From the NCBI RefSeq assembly GCF_014472415.1, contig NZ_JACSZV010000025.1, forward strand, positions 1 through 64,000: 64,000 bases of DNA, written 5' to 3'. Of this stretch, positions 62,728-64,000 are shown one piece after another; the stretch's first letter is position 1, and each line of letters starts with the position of its first letter. Source of the DNA: Pseudomonas sp. N40(2020) (GTDB lineage Bacteria; Pseudomonadota; Gammaproteobacteria; Pseudomonadales; Pseudomonadaceae). The position numbers and the translations under genes were made by a program. The notes beneath the pieces were generated by a model. That model was not told the DNA's origin. It made no database searches and worked only from the letters and a program-made list of their open reading frames with translations.

Positions 62728-63087
62728 ATGGAAAAGGTTACTGGCTTCTATTCGAAACAGCCGCTGTTGGATTTTTCCATGCAGAGCCTTGAAGCCAGAA
62801 TGCCAGTGAGTCCGGTTGGCCCTCTCGCCGAAAGTCGCGCGAACCCCAAGTCCGAGTTCAAAAGCAACGCCAAGACCACTGGAGAAGTTGATATGGAACC
62901 TCGTGTTACCGAGTTGGAAACCCACCTCAAATACATTCGACGGGACATGGACGAAGTTCGTAGTGACGTCAGAACAATCAAACACCGTCTTGCCTATTCG
63001 GCGGGTGCAACAGCAGTAGTACTGGCTCTGCTGGGTTGGGTGGCCAATAGCCGATTCGACCAGCTTGTTACGCTGATCAGCCATTGA
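62728..63087 (+). CDS. Small coiled-coil membrane protein (hemolysin XhlA-like)
   Basis: The likely translated part begins at an internal ATG at 62893 (MEPRVTELETHLKYIRRDM), giving 64 residues; the longer form from 62728 has 119. It contains a coiled coil (RVTELETHLKYIRRDMDEVRSD) followed by one membrane helix (AGATAVVLALLGWVANS) and a short tail. This layout is that of the XhlA-type proteins, found in prophages as membrane accessory proteins and also as stand-alone bacterial genes. No other phage gene is nearby. Function is not known. Confidence 0.6.
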   Translation: MEKVTGFYSKQPLLDFSMQSLEARMPVSPVGPLAESRANPKSEFKSNAKTTGEVDMEPRVTELETHLKYIRRDMDEVRSDVRTIKHRLAYSAGATAVVLALLGWVANSRFDQLVTLISH

Positions 63088-63101
63088 CTCAGAGAAACAT
63101 T

Positions 63102-63132
63102 GCAGGCATCGACTGTTTCAGCCGACGCCTGC
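63102..63132. terminator. Possible bidirectional hairpin between convergent genes
   Basis: GCAGGCATCG (63102-63111) pairs with CGACGCCTGC (63123-63132), with one internal mismatch, between the XhlA-like gene and moeA. T-tracts are weak. Confidence 0.45.
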
Positions 63133-63144
63133 ATTTACGCTCGA

Positions 63145-64000
63145 TCAGCCCAGTAGATCACTCAGTGGAATGAAAACGACCTCATCCCCTACATTCAGAG
63201 TGCGGCCTTCCAGCACTTCAACCAATCCATCTGCCCACGCGGCACTGCGCAGCACACCGGAACTCTGGTTGCGATAGATCGTCGCTCGCCCTTGCTCGAG
63301 ACGCCCACGCAGGTATTCACGGCGATTGCCGGCAACCGGCCAGGTGAAGCCTGCCGGCACCGGGAACTTCAGAGGCTCGACATCCCGCACTCCCTGCCGG
63401 CGCAACAGGTAGGGGCGAGCCAGCAGAGCAAAGGTCACCAACGTCGACGCCGGGTTACCAGGCAAGCCGATGACCGGCACATTGCGGAAATGTCCGAATG
63501 TCAGCGGTTTTCCGGGCTTGATGGCCAGTTTCCAAAGGGCCAGTTCGCCCTCTTCTCGCAGGGCAATACCCAGAAAATCCGCTTCACCTACTGATACACC
63601 ACCGGTGGAAAGTATCAGATCAACATTCTGCAACTCACCGAGCCGGGCACGGGTGGTGGCAAGGTCATCAGGAAGAATGCCAGCGTCGATCACCTCACAG
63701 CCCAGACGCAGTAACCAACTGCACAGCAACACCCGATTACTGTTGTAAATCTGCCCCGGTCCCAATGGCTGACCCGGTTCGACCAGTTCGTCGCCAGTAG
63801 AAATCACCGCAACTCGAACCTTGCGCACAACTTTCAGCCCGGCGCAGCCCAGCGACGCGGACAAGCCTTGTTCAATCGGACCAAGTCGCGTTCCGGCGGG
63901 AAGTATCAGTTCCCCGACGGTTGTTTCCTGGCCTTGGGGGCGAATGTTCTGCCCGATCTTCAGAGCTTCAACGAAACGCACGCTTCCATCGGACTGAACG
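63145..64000 (-). CDS. moeA: MoeA, molybdopterin molybdenumtransferase (5' end outside the window)
   Basis: The visible 278 or more residues hold the molybdopterin-binding (MoaB/MogA-like) domain of MoeA: VAVISTGDELVEPGQPLGPGQIYNSNRVLL, LILSTGGVSVGEADFLGI, and IKPGKPLTFGHFRNVPVIGLPGNPASTLVTF. The C-terminal MoeA_C domain follows (GNRREYLRGRLEQG). The frame is open to the right edge, so the N-terminus is missing. MoeA inserts molybdate into the cofactor. Confidence 0.93.
   Translation of the reverse strand, partial: VQSDGSVRFVEALKIGQNIRPQGQETTVGELILPAGTRLGPIEQGLSASLGCAGLKVVRKVRVAVISTGDELVEPGQPLGPGQIYNSNRVLLCSWLLRLGCEVIDAGILPDDLATTRARLGELQNVDLILSTGGVSVGEADFLGIALREEGELALWKLAIKPGKPLTFGHFRNVPVIGLPGNPASTLVTFALLARPYLLRRQGVRDVEPLKFPVPAGFTWPVAGNRREYLRGRLEQGRATIYRNQSSGVLRSAAWADGLVEVLEGRTLNVGDEVVFIPLSDLLG

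Noticed and set aside
62728..63087. The XhlA-like gene as evidence of a prophage
   Set aside because: No integrase, holin, lysozyme or structural gene lies nearby; one short membrane protein is not enough.

Overview
The window is a chromosomal segment from a fluorescent Pseudomonas, most likely the P. fluorescens group. The basis is a complete pyoverdine siderophore locus (pvdL, pvdH, mbtH, pvdS and an N5-hydroxyornithine acetyltransferase of the PvdYII type), the fpvGHJK-CDEF ferripyoverdine-processing operon, an atu terpene cluster, and many Pseudomonas REP/REPIN palindromes. Species cannot be fixed from the sequence alone. No rRNA, tRNA, CRISPR array, prophage or insertion sequence was recognised.

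Layout. 1-13.9 kb is housekeeping and accessory metabolism: an RhtA-type exporter, a TetR/SDR/DsbA-fold cluster, an M24 aminopeptidase with a cysteine desulfurase, a LysE exporter, SoxR divergent from a monooxygenase, a fluoroacetate-dehalogenase-like hydrolase, and a LysR regulator convergent with a second leuCD pair. 14.2-20.5 kb is the eight-gene fpv operon, which reduces Fe(III)-pyoverdine in the periplasm and handles the released iron. 20.6-22.4 kb is pvdH-mbtH. 22.5-30.4 kb is an insert between pvdH and pvdL: a GNAT protein, a two-component system, a hemopexin-repeat protein, dsbD-tlpA-dsbG and an alpha/beta hydrolase. 30.6-45.7 kb is the 4332-residue chromophore synthetase PvdL, the sigma factor gene pvdS and pvdYII. 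45.7-55.7 kb is a periplasmic binding protein followed by atuR and atuABCDEF. 55.8-64 kb is a mixed set: an exonuclease, ppnP, a MOSC protein, cheV, a NarL-type two-component pair, yegS and the 3' part of moeA, which leaves the window.

How the genes work together. Iron starvation relieves Fur at pvdS (a Fur-like box overlaps its promoter). PvdS then reads boxes of the form TAAAT-N16-CGT, which I can place before pvdH, mbtH, pvdL and pvdYII. PvdH makes diaminobutyrate, PvdL assembles acyl-Glu-D-Tyr-Dab with MbtH help, and PvdYII acetylates hydroxyornithine for the peptide arm. Imported ferripyoverdine is processed by Fpv proteins encoded next door. Points worth a second look are a C10 tract in the pvdS leader, a REPIN translated as the N-terminus of FpvD, an mbtH promoter overlapping the pvdH stop codon, a hemopexin-like gene inside a Dsb/two-component module, a paired AtuR operator, a SoxR box in a 19-bp spacer and a FliA-type promoter before cheV.
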